Below are positions 1 to 12,103 of a stretch of DNA of 64,000 bases, piece after piece. A program made the position numbers and the translations under genes. A model generated the notes under the pieces. That model made no database searches, had not been told where the DNA came from, and worked only from the letters and a program-made list of their open reading frames with translations. Origin of the DNA: Macrotrachela quadricornifera (taxonomy: Eukaryota; Rotifera; Eurotatoria; Philodinida; Philodinidae); contig JAJEKB010020696.1 of NCBI GenBank assembly GCA_022393335.1, forward strand, positions 10,472-74,471, given 5' to 3'. How positions within the stretch are numbered: position 1 is the stretch's first letter; every line of letters starts with the position of its first letter.

Positions 1-1370
1 ATAAGAATATCTATTCCTAATTCCTATACTTATATGACCATGTCTATAAATAAGATATAACTATAACTATATCTATTCCTAATTCCTAAACTTATATGAC
101 CATGTCTATTTATGAGATATAACTATAACTATATCTATTTCTAATTCCTATACTTATATGACCATGTCTATAAATAAGATATAACTATAACTATGTCTAT
201 TCCTAATTCCTATATTTATATGACCATGTCTATAAATAAGATATAACTATAACTATGTCTATTCCTAATTCCTAAACTTATATGACCATGTCTATTTATG
301 AGATATAACTATAAGAATATCTATTCCTAATTCCTATATTTATATGACCATGTCTATAAATAAGATATAACTATAAGAATATCTATTCCTAATTCCTATA
401 CTTACTTAGGATTGACCAAAAGTTCGTAGAACGGTTAAATGACCCTGTTGGATAAGTTAATCTATTCAGAAATAAAAATACTAAATATATCATGTTGTAG
501 AACTTTTCGAGACGCGTCGAATGGTGTATAGGAAATACTGTTTCTATAAGATTTTATACGAATTGGAGTTAACTTACTGATAGACGCCTACACACCTATA
601 TTCACGCCCTTATTCAAACATGATAGATTATTAAATATTGTGGTTCTCGGTATTGGTCAAAAACATTTATAAAGTATTGTTTTTTACATATAATTTGGTA
701 GAGTTTTGACGGGTTATAATCTCATTTACGCAATATCTCAATCATCTTGTCAGTGTGCGTATAAGTAGTTGTGGATGTAGATGTCTCTTCGTTTATCAGG
801 AAGTTAACTCTAATTCGTATAAAGTCTTATAGAAACAGTATTTCCTATATACCATTCGACGCGTCTCGAAAAGTTCTACAACATGGTATATTTAGTATTT
901 TTATTTCTGAATAGATTACCTTATCCAACAGGGTCATTTAACCGTTCTACGAACTTTTGGTCAACCCTAAGTATATGACCATGTCTATAAATAAGATATA
1001 ACTATAACTATATCTATTCCTAATTCCTAAACTTATATGATCATGTCTATAAATAAGATATAACTATAACTATATCTATTCCTAATTCCTAAACTTATAT
1101 GACCATGTCTATTTATGAGATATAACTATAAGAATATCTATTCCTAATTCCTAAACTTATATGACCATGTCTATGTATGAGATATAAATAATAGAATATC
1201 TATTCCTAATTCCTAAACTTATATGACCATGTCTATATATAAGATATAACTATAAGAATATCTATTCCTAATTCCTATACTTATATGACCATGTCTATAT
1301 ATAAGATATATATAATATAATATCTATTCCCAATTCCTAAACTTATATGACCATGCCTATCTATGAGTTA
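1..1370. repeat. 62-bp tandem satellite array
   Basis: Direct repeats of a 62-bp AT-rich unit. The start of the tatatgaccatgtct core falls at 31, 93 and 155, giving the period. Units differ by a few substitutions (for example ctataactat versus ctataagaat) and become more diverged toward 1320-1370. The array is interrupted once, by the foldback element at 405-971, and continues on both sides. No reading frame runs through it. It is cut by the left edge of the window, so total length is unknown. Confidence 0.95.
405..971. mobile_element. 567-bp foldback MITE, TA target duplication
   Basis: The outer ~169 bp at each end (405-573 and 803-971) are near-perfect inverted copies, starting cttaggattgacc and ending ggtcaaccctaag. 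The interrupted satellite unit shows a duplicated TA at 403-404 and 972-973, so the insertion site is unambiguous. There is no coding capacity. TA duplication points to mobilisation by a Tc1/mariner-type transposase, which is an inference from family behaviour. Confidence 0.9.
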
Positions 1371-1375
1371 TTTTC

Positions 1376-3093
1376 GAATTGATATTATACAGTAAGTGAT
1401 GCATTTATATTATAATTCGAATTAGGCAACTCATGGCAAGAGCATACCAAAAGCAATGACGCCTACTCTGTTGTATTTTACAAAAGACTTGAGAAATGTT
1501 TTTCTCCATATTCTGATAGTCCAAGATGTGCTATTGTATAATTCTACCATATTGGAGGAATCTTCAAGTGATATCATACTCGAGAAGGTTTTGATTTGCT
1601 AGAGTTTGCTGTTGTTTTTATGAATACTCACTTTGAGGACAAACAAGAACGAACTGCTCGCATAAAAGAAACACGTGTGTGTGATATGTACAAACGCGAC
1701 TAGAAGCTACAGAAGTTGAAAAGGTAAAGAAATGAAAAACAAAACAAAAATAACACTTCCACAACAATATAACGTTTCGTTTCTAACTTAAAGTACGTAC
1801 TGCACTTCACACAAGTTCCCAAACATCCGGCTAACTCTCAAAAAGCTGACTGAATACACAAAAAAAAAACTTGCTAAAGTTTGAACAAGGTGTTTGAAAA
1901 TGGTATGATGTCGCCATAGGCAATAAATCATGGTTTTATAACAAGGAAATCGGTTGAAAAATCATCGAACCCAGCTTAGGAAGCAAGAGAAGATCCTGCT
2001 TAACGATCGTTTGATGAAGTTAATTTGCTTCTCGAACTCTTCTATCTATTTTCTTTAAATCAACTGATTCAGTTTTAATTCATTTTGTTAAACGTGAACA
2101 AACAATCGATCATCAATTTTAGATTACTAATTGTTCGGACTCTATTATTGATGAAACTAAAAATGAACGACCTTCTGTAGGCACTCGAACAACTCATTTT
2201 AATTATCATAATGGAACCTCACATGTTCATGAGAATGTAAAAATAATGCCACACCCCTCACCCTCACCCTCATGTTGATAGATATTGTCATATCAAAAAA
2301 TGTTGTATATAGTTTTCATTTGAGAATTCCCTTGGAAAGTCGATCTTAGCAAATAATTCAACTTCTTATTTATGTATTCATTCGTTTTTCTTTCGGCAGT
2401 TAACATGACAAGAAATAATACAGAAATAAAATATATATCATTCTTCGATTGGTTTGTTTTTCTTTACCGTTATGTCGTGATGGTGTAATCTTTTTTTTCT
2501 TTTTCGTTCTTACGTTCTCTCCGTTCTATGCCTTTATCTGCACGTTTTTTCCCAATGATTATAGGGACTGTGTTAGTATGTGGGGATAAGTATTTCAAAG
2601 TATGATGCATCACATGTAATAGTTTTCATTTTCAGACGTACTAGTTCTCTCGCAAGTAGGTATTGATGATACGTAAATTCCAGTTTTTTTATCGTAATTA
2701 AAATCTCGTTTCTTCTCTTTCTTGGATTCAATTGCTATACTTTACTGTCTCTTATCTGATCAATCATGTTACTCAATTATCTACATAAACAATGGTTATC
2801 AGAATTTGTGAAAAACAATTGTTCATTCATTTGTAGATGATCGAGTGGTATCAATCTAAAGGTTTTCTTTTTTCAGTTTAAATTATTAAAAATGGCTCAA
2901 TTGTAACATAGTATCGTTTATTTTGTTCAATATTCAATCGACACGCCTATTAATGAGTAAAGCTTTTCCAATATTACCGAATCATACAAGTCTGTTGATT
3001 CATGTCGATCGATTTTTGAGCCGAGATTCTAACAATAAAGCTGGACGACATTGTCATAGTTCACTTTTTTCTGTTTTCTAGAATAAAACACAA
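1376..3093. other. Intergenic, no gene recognised
   Basis: AT-rich unique sequence after the satellite. I see poly-A and poly-T runs and a short ccctcaccctcaccctca stretch near 2255, but no sustained reading frame, paired inverted repeat or RNA gene. The 3' part probably holds the promoter of the F-box gene that starts at 3124. Confidence 0.6.
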
Positions 3094-3123
3094 GTGAAAT
3101 CAATAATTCTGATTATATCTTCG

Positions 3124-4302
3124 ATGGAGAACATGTCTCTTCTTTGTTTACCTAACGAATTAGTTCATCACATCTTCGACAAATGCGATATCGAGACGAT
3201 TCTTTTTTCTATTCGTGCAACATGCAAGAGACTTTATCTCGCCGTAAATATTTATGATCGATTTCATTATACTATCAGTTTACAATCATTAAGTCTTATG
3301 AAGACGATATCTTGTCTTGTTCAACCTGAAAAGATCATCTCGATAACTATTTCCACTGGAGGAATAACAAATGATGGAATCAACTTATTCACTTTCTTCT
3401 TCGATTGTAATCGATTTATTCGACTTCGATCATTAACTCTAAATCAGATTGGAGATAACAAAATGATAAGTTTTCTACAGAAGATCAACACAAACTCGTT
3501 AACCTCGTTTTCTATCGAGTTACAACGGTATATAGATGAAGAGACATGGACTCTTCTTTCAGCAACTTTTCAGCAATGGAATCTTCGAAAGTTATGTATC
3601 CATGATGTTTATTTCACGATGAAAAATCTATCCTGGCCAGATCAATATAAATTAGAGTATTTAACCATCGGTTCTTGTACGTATACCAAATATCTTATTA
3701 TTCTCTCTCAATTACTCCATTTGAAAACACTCATCATACAAGATTTGTCTTTTGGTAATATGAGTAATTCATTACTTACATCCAATGTGTCTACATTTCA
3801 TTCTTCATTGATATCTCTAATTATTACAACACATTCAATTACTCCAGAAAATCTTATTTTCCTACTTTCACCAGTATCTTCACTTCGTCATTTCAAATTG
3901 ATTTCTAAAAGAGAAACGTTTGACTCTATGCCTGATGGTACATGTTTGGAACAAATTATTCAAACCAACCTACTGAAGATAATTAAATTCGAATTCTTCT
4001 TCTTTTACACATATACTCCAGATGATGATGTCATTAATCTAACGTCACTCATTGCTCCATTTCGAACTCCTTACTGGATTAATGATAAACAATGGTTTGC
4101 ATCTTGTGCTTATGTTCCAGGATCAAACGAAATTTGGCTCTATACTATGCCCATCAATCTTCCTAGTATCGAGAGTCAACCTCGAGTTGAACTATCATGT
4201 ATGAATAATATTTGTCGTTGGACTGAACGATCGCTCAATCAAGTGGAAGACCCCATTGCAGATGACGTATGTGACAAAATCTATTTTAAAAAGAAAGTTT
4301 GA
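3124..4302 (+). CDS. F-box protein with irregular LRR region
   Basis: The first ATG that fits is at 3124; an upstream GTG in frame is unlikely. The N-terminus carries a classic F-box (LCLPNELVHHIFDKCD, then SIRATCKRLYLAV, about residues 6-40). This motif binds Skp1 in SCF ubiquitin ligases. The rest (about residues 60-380) is a Leu/Ile-rich irregular repeat region, probably substrate-binding. The frame closes with TGA at 4300. Two observations make the 3' end uncertain. A strong donor (GTATGT) at 4267 lies in phase 0 and could splice to the phase-0 LRR exon at 4493. Alternatively, a coding-looking stretch in the same frame (WSNDQLRLIRIYVRR, ending TAG at 4408) suggests an older C-terminus damaged by small indels. 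Role inferred from the F-box. Confidence 0.75.
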   Translation: MENMSLLCLPNELVHHIFDKCDIETILFSIRATCKRLYLAVNIYDRFHYTISLQSLSLMKTISCLVQPEKIISITISTGGITNDGINLFTFFFDCNRFIRLRSLTLNQIGDNKMISFLQKINTNSLTSFSIELQRYIDEETWTLLSATFQQWNLRKLCIHDVYFTMKNLSWPDQYKLEYLTIGSCTYTKYLIILSQLLHLKTLIIQDLSFGNMSNSLLTSNVSTFHSSLISLIITTHSITPENLIFLLSPVSSLRHFKLISKRETFDSMPDGTCLEQIIQTNLLKIIKFEFFFFYTYTPDDDVINLTSLIAPFRTPYWINDKQWFASCAYVPGSNEIWLYTMPINLPSIESQPRVELSCMNNICRWTERSLNQVEDPIADDVCDKIYFKKKV

Positions 4303-4492
4303 TGAGAATAATATACTTGGTCTAACGATCAATTGAGATTGATACGTATATATGTACGAAGATATAATTTAGCTGACGTCGAGAAATTACTGATTGAGGA
4401 GTCTCAATAGAATTAATACTGTTCGAATAGTTTTTCCTATTACGCAGAATTATTTTGTATTATTTATTTTTATCGTCTTCTTTTTCACATAG

Positions 4493-6956
4493 AGACTCAC
4501 TGTAATAAAACTGACACCCATGTCAATGGGAAACCAAGGTGCACAACATCTGGCTGATGCTCTCCGATATAACAAGGTAATTCCGTCTCACTCTATATAT
4601 ATATATTTATCTGCATTCTTTGCCCGCATAGATACTCAGCACATTAGAGATCCGATATACTGAAATTGATGATCAAGGAATACAATATCTAACTGATATT
4701 CTACCACACATCACGGTAACTATTCATCATTTGTTTTCTTTTTCGTATTCATCAGAACTATTTTCCTTCCAGACACTCACTACATTGGATCTTTCGAACA
4801 ATCAAATCAAAGCAGCAGGAATTCAGTATTTGGCTGATGCTCTTCGAGACAACACGGTAGTCTCTTTCTTTTTATTACACTTCTCTTTATTATTTTCGTA
4901 TAGACACTGACTACACTGCATTTTTCTAATCAACGACATACAGTAAGAAAAACATTATATCAGACTAATTTTCTTTTCGAAATAATATAATGACATATAC
5001 GCTCTGTCTATTATAGCAACAGCTATCTATGCACTGTTGCACGGGAACACCCTTCAAGTCGAAGCACCGAGACGCTGAGACCAGACACATTGGTCTAGTA
5101 CATGGATTTCATGGTTTTGGAAATGATCAAAACCATCGAGTAACATCCTTTCTCTCGCTTATTATGATCTAAACTCATTTTATATAGAGAATGAAGTTAT
5201 CAAACATACATGAATATTCAAGAGATCCGAAAGGAGCGCAATACCTAGCTGATGCTCTTCGACAGAACACGGTGATTCTTCTTCTTTCTTTAAAATACTT
5301 CTTTACATTATTTTTTACACAGACACTCACCACTCTAAATGTTCAGTGCAATGACTACGGAGAACAGGGAGTCAAACATCTGGCTGAGGCTCTTTCACAG
5401 AACGCGGTAACCTCATTATATTTCTAATATTTATCCATAGTATCTTTCATATAGACACTCACCACAATTGATCTCTCTAACAATAAAATTGGAGAAACAG
5501 GCATGCAACATCTGGCTGAAGCACTTCGACAGAATTCGGTAATTTTTCTTTTGTGGTTCTCTATTAGAGACCGACATGATTTTACATTGATATCTATCAT
5601 CTAAAGAAATTGGTTGCTTTTATTTTCGTCCGAAGGAAATCCTGATAGGAGAGATAACGCCCTCATTTTTTCGCTCCATATCGTTAGACTCAATGTGATT
5701 TCTTTTATTATGAGAAAGATGAGTTTATTAACATGCGTTTTCGTCTGATCTAGACGCTAACAACAATAAAATTATCCACAAATAGAATTGGCAAACATGG
5801 AGTATTATATCTAGCTAATGCTCTTCAACAGAATACGGTAAGTCATCATTTGTCTCTCTCTCTCCCCTATCTTCATCTTTATTGTTTTTTTTCTTTTAGA
5901 CACTCACTACATTGGATCTTCACGGTAATGATATCAGAGATCAAGGAATACAGCATTTGGCTGATGCTCTTCAACATAACTCGGTTATCCTCAATTTCTT
6001 TCTCTTATACTCGTCATCTACACTTTTGTTTTCATTCAGACACTTAAATCAATAACTCTTTCGGATAATGAAATCAAAGACAAAGGAGGAGAATATCTGG
6101 CTGAAGTTCTTCGTCACAATAAGGTGCCTCTCCTCTATATATTGTATAATCACTTGCTTATTTCATTTCACAGACACTCACTACACTCAATATTCGTAAC
6201 AATGATATCCGAGACAATGGAATACAACATCTGGCTAATGCTCTCTGTCAGAATATGGTAATCTCCGTTCGTTTTATTCTTTACTCATCTAGATTGTTTC
6301 TTTACACAGACACTCATCACATTGAATCTTGCTGTCAATAAAATTGGTACCATAGGAGGACAATATCTGGCTGAAGCTGTTCGACATAACACGGTGAGGG
6401 TGCTTCTCTCTCTTCTATGAACATCACTAATTTGTCGATATAGACACTCAGCACACTAAATCTTCTAGGCAACGCAATCGAAAGCCAAGCAGTACTGCAT
6501 ATTGCTGATGCGCTTCAAAAGAACACGGTAACTCAATGCCTATCTCTCTTCCTTGCTTATCGCTATTCTTTTCCGGACAGACACTTAAAACATTAGATCT
6601 CCATGACAATCGTATCAGAAATCAAGGAGCGCAATATTTAGGTAATGCTCTTCGATATAACAAAGTGAGTAGATTGCTGTTTTTCCTTTTTTATTTGATC
6701 TTATTTCTACCATAAAGACACTCATTACGTTGGATCTTTCTTTCAATGGAATTGAAGATGATGGATTACAATATTTGGTCGATGGACTTCGACAAAATAA
6801 GGTAATTATTGTATTCTATCTCTTCTCTTTTCGTTTTCATGTGTTTATTTTTTGTAATAGACACTAAAAGAAATGCGACTCGCACAAAACAATATCTCGT
6901 CGAACATGACCAAACAAATGAGACAAGAACAAAATATCATGTTTTTCGATCGATAA
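4493..6956 (+). CDS. RI/NOD3-type LRR protein, one repeat per exon
   Basis: At least fourteen exons of exactly 84 nt, each one 28-residue ribonuclease-inhibitor-type leucine-rich repeat with consensus TLTTLDLSNN-I---GAQHLADALRQNT. Boundaries are regular: each exon starts ACACTC after AG and ends AACACG before GT, all phase 0. Intact exons: 4493-4576, 4632-4715, 4773-4856, 5188-5271, 5323-5406, 5455-5538, 5754-5837, 5900-5983, 6040-6123, 6174-6257, 6310-6393, 6444-6527, 6581-6664, 6718-6801. The terminal exon 6861-6956 ends TAA. A fifth repeat, 4904-4942, is cut to 39 nt but keeps frame with its own donor. Donor 5984 reads GTTATC, which is weak. No separate first exon with ATG is visible, so it may be the 3' part of the F-box gene. 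RI-type LRRs form protein-binding horseshoes; the partner is unknown. Confidence 0.8.
5016..5140. other. Segment with three consecutive hairpins in an LRR intron
   Basis: Between the truncated LRR exon (4904-4942) and the next full exon (5188) lies a less AT-rich stretch with three perfect stems: gcaacag/ctgttgc (5016-5022/5034-5040), agacca/tggtct (5078-5083/5091-5096) and atggtttt/aaaaccat (5111-5118/5129-5136). A Cys/Gly-codon-like linker (5041-5077) separates the first two. It could be a structured RNA, a small insertion that destroyed the missing half-exon, or chance. No known RNA family was recognised. Confidence 0.35.
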
Positions 6957-7513
6957 TTTTGTTTGAACATATTGCGAATAAAATAACTTACTGATTTATG
7001 TTAATATTTGTATGTCTATGAAGAATCGATCTTCTCTATAATGATGCGCGACTTTGAATGTATGCCGAAAACAATATATTAAGTTTCATGAAGATATGGA
7101 TATGTTGAAAGTTCTCATGTCATATTTATGACGATTATTCTCATCACTCGAATTTTAGACTTTTACAATAGCTTGTGTAACTTGGATTTTTCCCCACATC
7201 GTCATGTACACCGTTACTGCACTCTGTTTTTTTCGTTCTTCTTCCTCGGTAATTTTTCTCTCCTACTGATGATGCAGTAAAATGTCACATTTTGGATCAA
7301 TATTATTCACCTATTCAAAGTATTTGACTTATTACTATCAAGATCTTCCATTTTAAGTCATTCCTAGTAAATCAATGTCGATGTATTAGTCATCGCTTAT
7401 ACTCTGTGCGTGAACAACATGACACCACTTGAATCATTCCTTCGTTTTTTTTTTCTCTCTCTCTTTCTTCCCATATTATTCTTTTACAGTAGAAGAAAAA
7501 AACAAACATTATC
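6957..7513. other. Intergenic, no gene recognised
   Basis: AT-rich spacer between the LRR gene and the USP pseudogene. A CT-rich tract (about 7445-7480) lies just before the USP start. No RNA gene or repeat seen. Confidence 0.6.
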
Positions 7514-9926
7514 ATGTCTCTCGATGCAGCAGTAGAAACATACAAAGAATTACTGGAAAAAGAGCAGAAAGTCGATGATAAATATGTGATTATCGATGTG
7601 AAATGGTTAAAACAATGGAAACGTTTTAGTGGTATCGACAAAACAGACGAAAAACAAGTCAATGAACCAGGACCAATAGATTTTGAAAATTTAACTGATC
7701 CCACAATAGACAACACACATAATGAAGTTCAACTTCGTTCGAGTGCTATCAAAGGAAATGATTATACCTTTATTCCTTATGAACTTTATCAAGATTTAGA
7801 AAATAAATATGGAAAATTCGGTACTTCAATTATTCGTCGAGTAGTGCGTCAAGGTCCATATAAAAATGTTGTTGAAACTTTTCTCATTCCATTACGACTT
7901 CGTCAATCTAATAGTGCCGATGCAAGATTTAAACAAATCTACCGCAGTCGCCGAACTCGAGTCGATGAAATGAGAAAGGAGATTTGCAATGAATTTGATA
8001 CTCCAAATGATTCATTCTATCGGTTATATTCATCTCTAGATGATCAAGGTCGCAGATGAGTACCGCTGAATGAAGGATTACAATCGACTCTCGAAGACGT
8101 TACTTTAACAAAGAATGCATTTATTATATGTGAAGATCGAGTACCATCATCACCTTCACTCCAAACCTCTTCGAATCCATGGGGAATGAAGTATACTCGT
8201 GGACTTTATGGTTTATTAAATTTAGGTAATACGTGTTTCATGAATTCAGCTCTTCAATGTTTATTCAATGTACCTGTATTAACAAACTATTTTCTTAGTG
8301 ATGAATATATCCAACATATCAATAGAGATAATCCATTAGGTATCAAAGGTGAAGATGCTGAAAGATATGATAGATTAATTCGTCAAATGTGGTCAGGTAC
8401 TACAGATTACTGTGCGCCAAAAGATTTAAAAGAAAGTGTGGCGAAATATGCGCCACAATTTAACGGTTTTTCTCAACAAGATTCGCAAGAATTGATGTCA
8501 TTTTTACTCAATGATTTACATAAAGATTTAAATCAAGTAAAAATCAAACCCTATATAGTAAAAAAAGATGATGATGGAGTCACTGATGATAGTACGTCAG
8601 CAAATGATGAATGAGAAGCCTATCTGAAACGAAATCAATCGAAAATTCAAGAAATATTTCATGGACAAATGAAATCTCTTGTACAATATTTAACATGTGG
8701 AAAAACAGGCCGTACATTTGATCCGATTTGTTTTCTAAGTTTACCACTTCCAGTCAAAGCAAATATACGAACATTTAATAATCGATTATATTCGTTTAGA
8801 TGGACAAATGAAAACTTATCGAGTTACATGCGATGAACAAGGTCAAGTGTCTTATTTAATCGAAAAAGTTTTGTGGTTGTTTCGAAGAGAAAAAGAAAGA
8901 GATTCAAGTCATGAAGAACAAGAACCAGAACCGGAACAAAAAGATTTTACGAAAGATGAAGATTATGATGGACATAAACCTAAACCAGATCGTATTTATG
9001 CTGTTGAAGTATTCAATCATCGAATTTCTACTGAATATCGAAAGGATAGTCTATTAAACAGAATATTAAAAAATGATCAAATTGTTTTTCATGAAATACC
9101 TGAACCGTCTAAAAATGATAACAAGGACGATGCGACAATTCTAGTACCATGTCTATTTCGTGAGAAGAATTATTCGAGTCTATTTGGTTTACAAATTTAT
9201 ATAAGTGTACCAAAACAAAATTGTAAAGGAAGTGATATTCAAAAAGTTTTACAGGTAGATCAAAATACATGAAGAATGTTTATCTATTGATTCTCTTTTT
9301 CTTTTAGGAAAGAATCCGTACTTGATGAATATATTAGTCTTGTTAATTCAAATCGAACAATTACTATTGATGTTGAAACTTCGATTGTCGATGAATATAA
9401 AAGACGTTCATAAAAAGAACCTTCTTCACCGATGACTCCAGGAATACAAACTCATAATCAACCAAAACGATCAGTGACATTATCGGACTGTTTTAAATGT
9501 TTTACTAAAAAAGAAATTCTCTCCGATGATGATCTTTGGCGATGTCCTCAATGAAAAGATTTGAAAAAAGCAAACAAAAAAATTGACCTATGGCTTTTAC
9601 CGAAAATTCTAATCGTACAATAAAAACGTTTTAGTTATACACTTTATTACCGTGATAAAATTGATTTACTTGTCGATTGTCCACTACGTGATCTAGATTT
9701 ATCACAATTCGTTCTCAATTGAGCAGAAAAATCCAATGCTAAATATGATTTAATTGCTGTTAGTAATCATTCAGATTATCTAGGTGGTGGACATTATACT
9801 GCCTATAGGAAGAATTCTGTTGATCAAAAATGGCATTCATTTAATGATTCATTTGTATCCGAAACGAATGAATCGAATATTATTGGTGAAGAAACTTATG
9901 TTCTTATTTATCCGAAAAAAGAATAA
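7514..9926 (+). pseudogene. DUSP-USP deubiquitinase (USP4/11/15-like), decayed
   Basis: Starts at ATG 7514. Residues 1-110 match a DUSP domain (W-x-x-W with NEPGPIDFENL). A ubiquitin-like stretch follows, then the peptidase C19 Cys-box [18 protein letters not shown] (about 8213), QQDSQEL (about 8485), and near the 3' end a His-box (SNHSDYLGGGHYTAY). The normal enzyme removes ubiquitin from substrates. This copy carries in-frame stops at 8057, 8612, 9411, 9552, 9621 and 9720, plus frame changes between 8615 and 8800 and near 9255-9320. The stop at 9552 falls at an expected zinc-binding Cys, and that at 9621 falls inside the conserved LKRF block. Both catalytic boxes survive, but no full protein can be made. 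Final stop at 9924. It may be a silenced duplicate of an active copy elsewhere. Confidence 0.85.
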
Positions 9927-10508
9927 TTGCTACCGACAAGAAAAACACTCGATTTTGATTTGATATTTTTTTTAAAAGACAAACTTTTGTGATTATTTCA
10001 TTTTCGACAATCAAGAGAATAAAGTTTGTCGTAACCTGAAGAATTTCTTTTCGAATCTTTGTTTCCTCGACTGAGTTATTCAGCAGATAACTAAACAAAA
10101 TGTTGTTGTTCTTTTAATTACACGACGACGTCTATCTTCTTACGAAAAATAATATTTGATGTTTCTCGTGAGTCATACAGAGAATAAACATATCTAAAAA
10201 TCAGAGGTGGGATATCATTTTTTCCTTCTTCTGATTTATCCTCAATCATTTGATCAACATTGTTTTATCATAGAAATAAAAAAGCAATAAAATCGACCAG
10301 AGAGTTTTCTAATTGAATACAAAGTCATGGTTGTTTATTTGAATATTCTTTTAAGAGATACATCATGCATGAATAATGATACAAAAATGAATCTAAACAA
10401 ATATTTTTTGCTTTATCATGTTTCTATCAAAATAAAATGTAGATGTATATAAGTATGTCAATATTTTCTTGAATTAAGAACATTTCTGTGTCTACAACAA
10501 CAGATTAC
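9927..10508. other. Intergenic, no gene recognised
   Basis: AT-rich spacer between the USP pseudogene and the membrane-unit array. Only short ORFs and homopolymers. Confidence 0.6.
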
Positions 10509-12039
10509 ATGATGAATGTCAAAACTTTATTGCATTGGCTTTATAAGAATATCTACACTTACAATAGTTTCATTCCGGAGGAAGATGATTATGATGATCA
10601 TGATAGTGAACCAGAAGAGCCTGCAATCGTTCTTAGGCGTCAAAGATATACCACGCGATTGTATATTCTACTTCTCGCAGGTAAGTGACTAATGAATTCG
10701 CGAGGAAATACTCAAAAACTAGTAGCAATCAACAGTCAAGACATGACTTTGAATTTGAATCTCTTCTTTTTTTCCAGTATTTGTGTATATTCTGTTCTGT
10801 ACTACTTTGATGAATTGACATTCTCAAACCATCATGATTTCTTCTATCAATTACACTATTTACAACCAGTTATACCATGAATATAGTGATACTCTTTCAT
10901 GTCCATGTTCAAGAATCCCAATACCTTATCGTGATTTTCATGTCCAACAACATCACTTTTCATCCAATTTGCAATAGCACATTTGTCACTGATCGATGGA
11001 CTGAAGCATTCTACTTGTCCAATGCCAGTTGGTACGTGATGTCGGATTTTCGAACCACAGCTCATTCTCAAGTATGCACAGGTCTCTCTTTTTCCTTTTA
11101 GTTTCGACTTTTGTCTAATTTCTGGTCATTCTCTCAAGATGCGATGTCTCAAAATCAGATTGATCTTGAGAACAGTGAACTTGTTAGCAGTTATCTTCTC
11201 CATGAATTACAAACGCAATCAAAAGTATATATCATCATTGGTTTATTTCGAAGTACTCTAACTACTCGAATTAATTCATTTCTTACTTATCTTCGAATTA
11301 CAACGCGAGCGAACTATTTAGTTTCAGCTCTCAACACAAATTTCTTAATCTACCATGAGATTGATGATGGCGATGATGTTTATGTTTCAGGAGGAATGAT
11401 GACGTATGGTTCGTGGTCTAAAACAGGAGAAGATTTAACCTCATATATTTCATGCAGCACAGGAAATCCAATAAGTTCAACACGTTTATCTACAAAACTA
11501 GATTCAATAAACTTTAATGGCCATTTAAAGTGGGAAGCACCACTACCCAATTCTTCATTGGTCAATGGATTTTTTGCTGCATGTACCCTTTTTGAAGCTG
11601 TTCTTCAAAGTACACTCAATTGTCTCTACGATTCTGATTGTCTTCAATTATTATACGATTATTTTCCACGCCTGAATCAAGTATGACTGATGTTATTTGT
11701 CTTCGGTCTTCTTTGATCATCACTGTATTTAGATAAACTCCAATTTGAATAGTTCTGTTCTTTATTTACAAAAATCCAACCTTTCCGTTAGCAATCTGCT
11801 GACCGATTTATTTGTCCAGAATGAAACAACAAACATCGATTATCTGAAGTACTTTGAACAATGTTCTCCATCATTCTGCACCTATACAACAACAGATCAA
11901 ACAAATTTGTCATACACACTCACTCTTTTCATCAGTCTCTATGATGGTCTGGTTATTATTCTTCGTTTGATTGCATCGCTCTCAATTAAGATTCTCTTCA
12001 AACTAAAACATCATGCACCAAATATAAATGCTCGTTCAA
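10509..12039 (+). pseudogene. Cys-rich two-TM membrane unit A
   Basis: First of a tandem series. Exons: 10509-10680, 10778-11071, 11102-11680, 11733-12039. Order: acidic N-terminal tail (EEDDYDDHDSEPEEP), basic RRQRYTTRLY then TM1 (ILLLAVFVYILF), ectodomain with LSCPCS, then TFVTDRW, CLYDSDCLQLL and FEQCSPSFCTYT, then TM2 (YTLTLFISLYDGLVIILRLI). Both ends appear cytosolic with a secreted-side Cys-rich middle. It has a TGA at 10816 and a frameshift near 10936. The intron 11072-11101 is only 30 nt. The last exon ends in phase 1 and can splice in frame to 12104 (unit B). I recall similar Cys-patterned multicopy proteins in bdelloids, function unknown; that recollection is not checked. Confidence 0.65.
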
Positions 12040-12103
12040 GTATATGCAATCCAAAATAATGATAACAGCCTTTTTACAGATATATCTTCTTTATATTTTT
12101 CAG

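Noticed and set aside
7514..9926. TGA read as selenocysteine or Trp in the USP and other genes
   Set aside because: TAA and frameshifts also occur, stop positions correspond to different residues, and intact genes in the window end with TGA or TAA.
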